A stretch of DNA of 6,275 bases from Acidobacteriota bacterium (lineage in GTDB: Bacteria; Acidobacteriota; Terriglobia; Terriglobales; Acidobacteriaceae), in contig QHZX01000253.1 in assembly GCA_003224835.1 (NCBI GenBank), positions 1-6,275 of the forward strand. The letters run 5' to 3'. A program made the position numbers and the translations under genes. Below, piece by piece: positions 5,096-6,275 of this stretch. Numbering within the stretch: the stretch's first letter is position 1; each line of letters opens with the position of its first letter. The notes under the pieces were generated by a model. The model searched no databases, had not been told where the DNA came from, and worked only from the letters and a program-made list of their open reading frames with translations.

Positions 5096-6261
5096 CGCAA
5101 GCTCCGCACGGCGTGTATCACTTTGGCGGCAACGTAATCGATTTCGGCTTCCGTGTTGAAACGGCCAATGCCGAAGCGAATAGAACTTTGGGCTAGTTCG
5201 TCACTGATGCCCAAAGCTTTCAGCACGTATGACGGTTCGATGTGCGCCGAGGTGCAGGCTGCGCCGCTTGAAACCGCAACGTCATCGATCGCGGTCATCA
5301 ACTCTTCGCCATCAACTCCGGCAAAACTCAAATTTAAATTCCCAGGTAGACGTTGCTCCACAGAACCGTTGACGAAAACTTCGTCCACTCCGGCTTTGAT
5401 CTTTTCGTGAAGGCGGTTGCGCAACCCTGCAATATGGCATGACTCCTGCGGCATTTCCTGCTTGGCAATTTCACATGCCTTTCCCAGCCCCACAATTCCT
5501 GGAACATTTAACGTTCCCGATCTCATTCCATGCTCGTGGCCGCCGCCATCAATAATCGGCTCGATATCAAGGCCATCACGAACGTAAAGCGCGCCCATGC
5601 CTTTCGGACCGTACGCCTTGTGAGCCGACATGGAAAGCAGATCGATGTTTTGCCGGATTACGTTGACGGGAATTTTTCCGATAGCTTGCGCGGCATCTGT
5701 ATGAAAGATAACCCCGCGCTCGCGGCAGACTTTTCCGATTTCCGCGATTGGCTGCAACACTCCGATCTCGTTGTTTGCGGCCATGATACTGATCAGAATG
5801 GTCGAGTCGTTCAAAGCTTGGCGAAGGGTATCTAAATCAATGAGTCCATCATGCTGTACGGGGAGATACGTGACCCGGTAACCATACTTCTCGAGCCGCT
5901 TGCAGGAATCGAGAACGGCTTTATGCTCGGTCACGGCAGTGATGATGTGATTGCCCCGGCTGCGATGAGCTTCGGCGACGCCTTTGATCGCCAGGTTGTC
6001 GCTCTCAGTGGCGCCAGAAGTGAACACGATTTCGTCGTTCTTCGCGCCAATCAAGGCTGCGACCTGTGCCCTGGCGGTCTCAACCGCCTCGTCGGCAGCC
6101 CATCCAAAGGAGTGGCTACGGCTGGCGGCATTGCCGAATGTATCGGTCAGGTAGGGAAGCATTTCCTTGAGCACCCGCGGATCGACCGGGGTGGTTGAGT
6201 GATTGTCGAGATAAATTGGCAGTTTTAGATCGTTGGCCGGTGTGTGGGTGGCGCTGGCCAA
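5083..6261 (-). CDS. iscS: Cysteine desulfurase, IscS/NifS type
   Basis: This PLP enzyme converts cysteine to alanine and passes the sulfur to scaffold proteins for Fe-S clusters and to tRNA thiolation. From TTG 6261 it has 392 residues. Landmarks are YLDNHSTTPVDPRV (17-30), FTSGATESDNLAIKG (80-94), TEHKAV (H113, stacking on PLP), HTDAAQ (D189, Q192), SAHKAYGPKG (K215, the PLP Schiff-base lysine), GGGHEHGMRSGT (239-250) and SSGAACTSAHIEPSYVLKALG (331-351). C336 is the catalytic cysteine, in the longer active-site loop typical of group I (IscS/NifS) rather than SufS. The C-terminus ends at SLRELQ, shorter than the E. coli IscU-binding tail. The start is uncertain: TTG 6261 lacks a good ribosome binding site and the frame stays open to the window edge, so the true start may lie further right. 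Any iscU or iscR neighbour would be outside the window. The gene converges on galT. Confidence 0.94.
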   Translation of the reverse strand: MASATHTPANDLKLPIYLDNHSTTPVDPRVLKEMLPYLTDTFGNAASRSHSFGWAADEAVETARAQVAALIGAKNDEIVFTSGATESDNLAIKGVAEAHRSRGNHIITAVTEHKAVLDSCKRLEKYGYRVTYLPVQHDGLIDLDTLRQALNDSTILISIMAANNEIGVLQPIAEIGKVCRERGVIFHTDAAQAIGKIPVNVIRQNIDLLSMSAHKAYGPKGMGALYVRDGLDIEPIIDGGGHEHGMRSGTLNVPGIVGLGKACEIAKQEMPQESCHIAGLRNRLHEKIKAGVDEVFVNGSVEQRLPGNLNLSFAGVDGEELMTAIDDVAVSSGAACTSAHIEPSYVLKALGISDELAQSSIRFGIGRFNTEAEIDYVAAKVIHAVRSLRELQ

Positions 6262-6275
6262 ATTCGTGGCTTCTG

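Noticed and set aside
5530..6198. Two + strand frames opposite iscS
   Set aside because: They are antisense to highly conserved cysteine desulfurase motifs and have no independent support.

Overview
The window is about 57% GC by eye and looks like the chromosome of an uncultivated or soil bacterium, most likely an Acidobacteriota member. The reasons are the style of the DnaK/DnaJ, GalT and YraN proteins, the frequent TTG starts, and three families of short palindromic intergenic repeats (CCACGGAT..., AACCACAGAG..., and TCCTCG...TCGGGATGA types) that I associate with that phylum. The taxonomic call is inference.

Layout, left to right. The 3' part of dnaK (1-810) ends in a strong stem-loop, followed by a spacer with two repeat units. 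Next come two small genes on the + strand: a 57-residue protein with a TTG start (978-1151) and a 91-residue membrane protein (1174-1449). dnaJ begins 3 bases later (1453-2650) but is broken: about 38-41 bases that encode the HPD motif of the J domain are missing and the frame is shifted. A repeat-rich spacer follows (2651-2925). A GxxExxY-family gene (2926-3338) is broken in the same way, having lost about 55-58 bases that should carry its name-giving motif. That gene lies between two copies of the AACCACAGAG palindromic unit, and its last residues are encoded by the second copy. yraN (3399-3869) and galT (TTG start at 3912, to 4949) follow on the + strand. A cysteine desulfurase of IscS type (6261-5083) converges on galT from the - strand. 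The 133-base gap between them holds more repeats.

Functionally, dnaK and dnaJ form the Hsp70 chaperone pair, although this DnaJ cannot stimulate DnaK if the deletion is real. galT belongs to sugar-nucleotide (Leloir or ADP-glucose) metabolism. iscS supplies sulfur for Fe-S clusters and tRNA thiolation. yraN is a conserved nuclease-like protein of unsettled role. I see no phage, CRISPR, toxin-antitoxin or transposase gene.

The points most worth a second look are the two independent small deletions, each removing a family's signature motif within 1.5 kb, and the unlisted 57-residue gene between dnaK and dnaJ.
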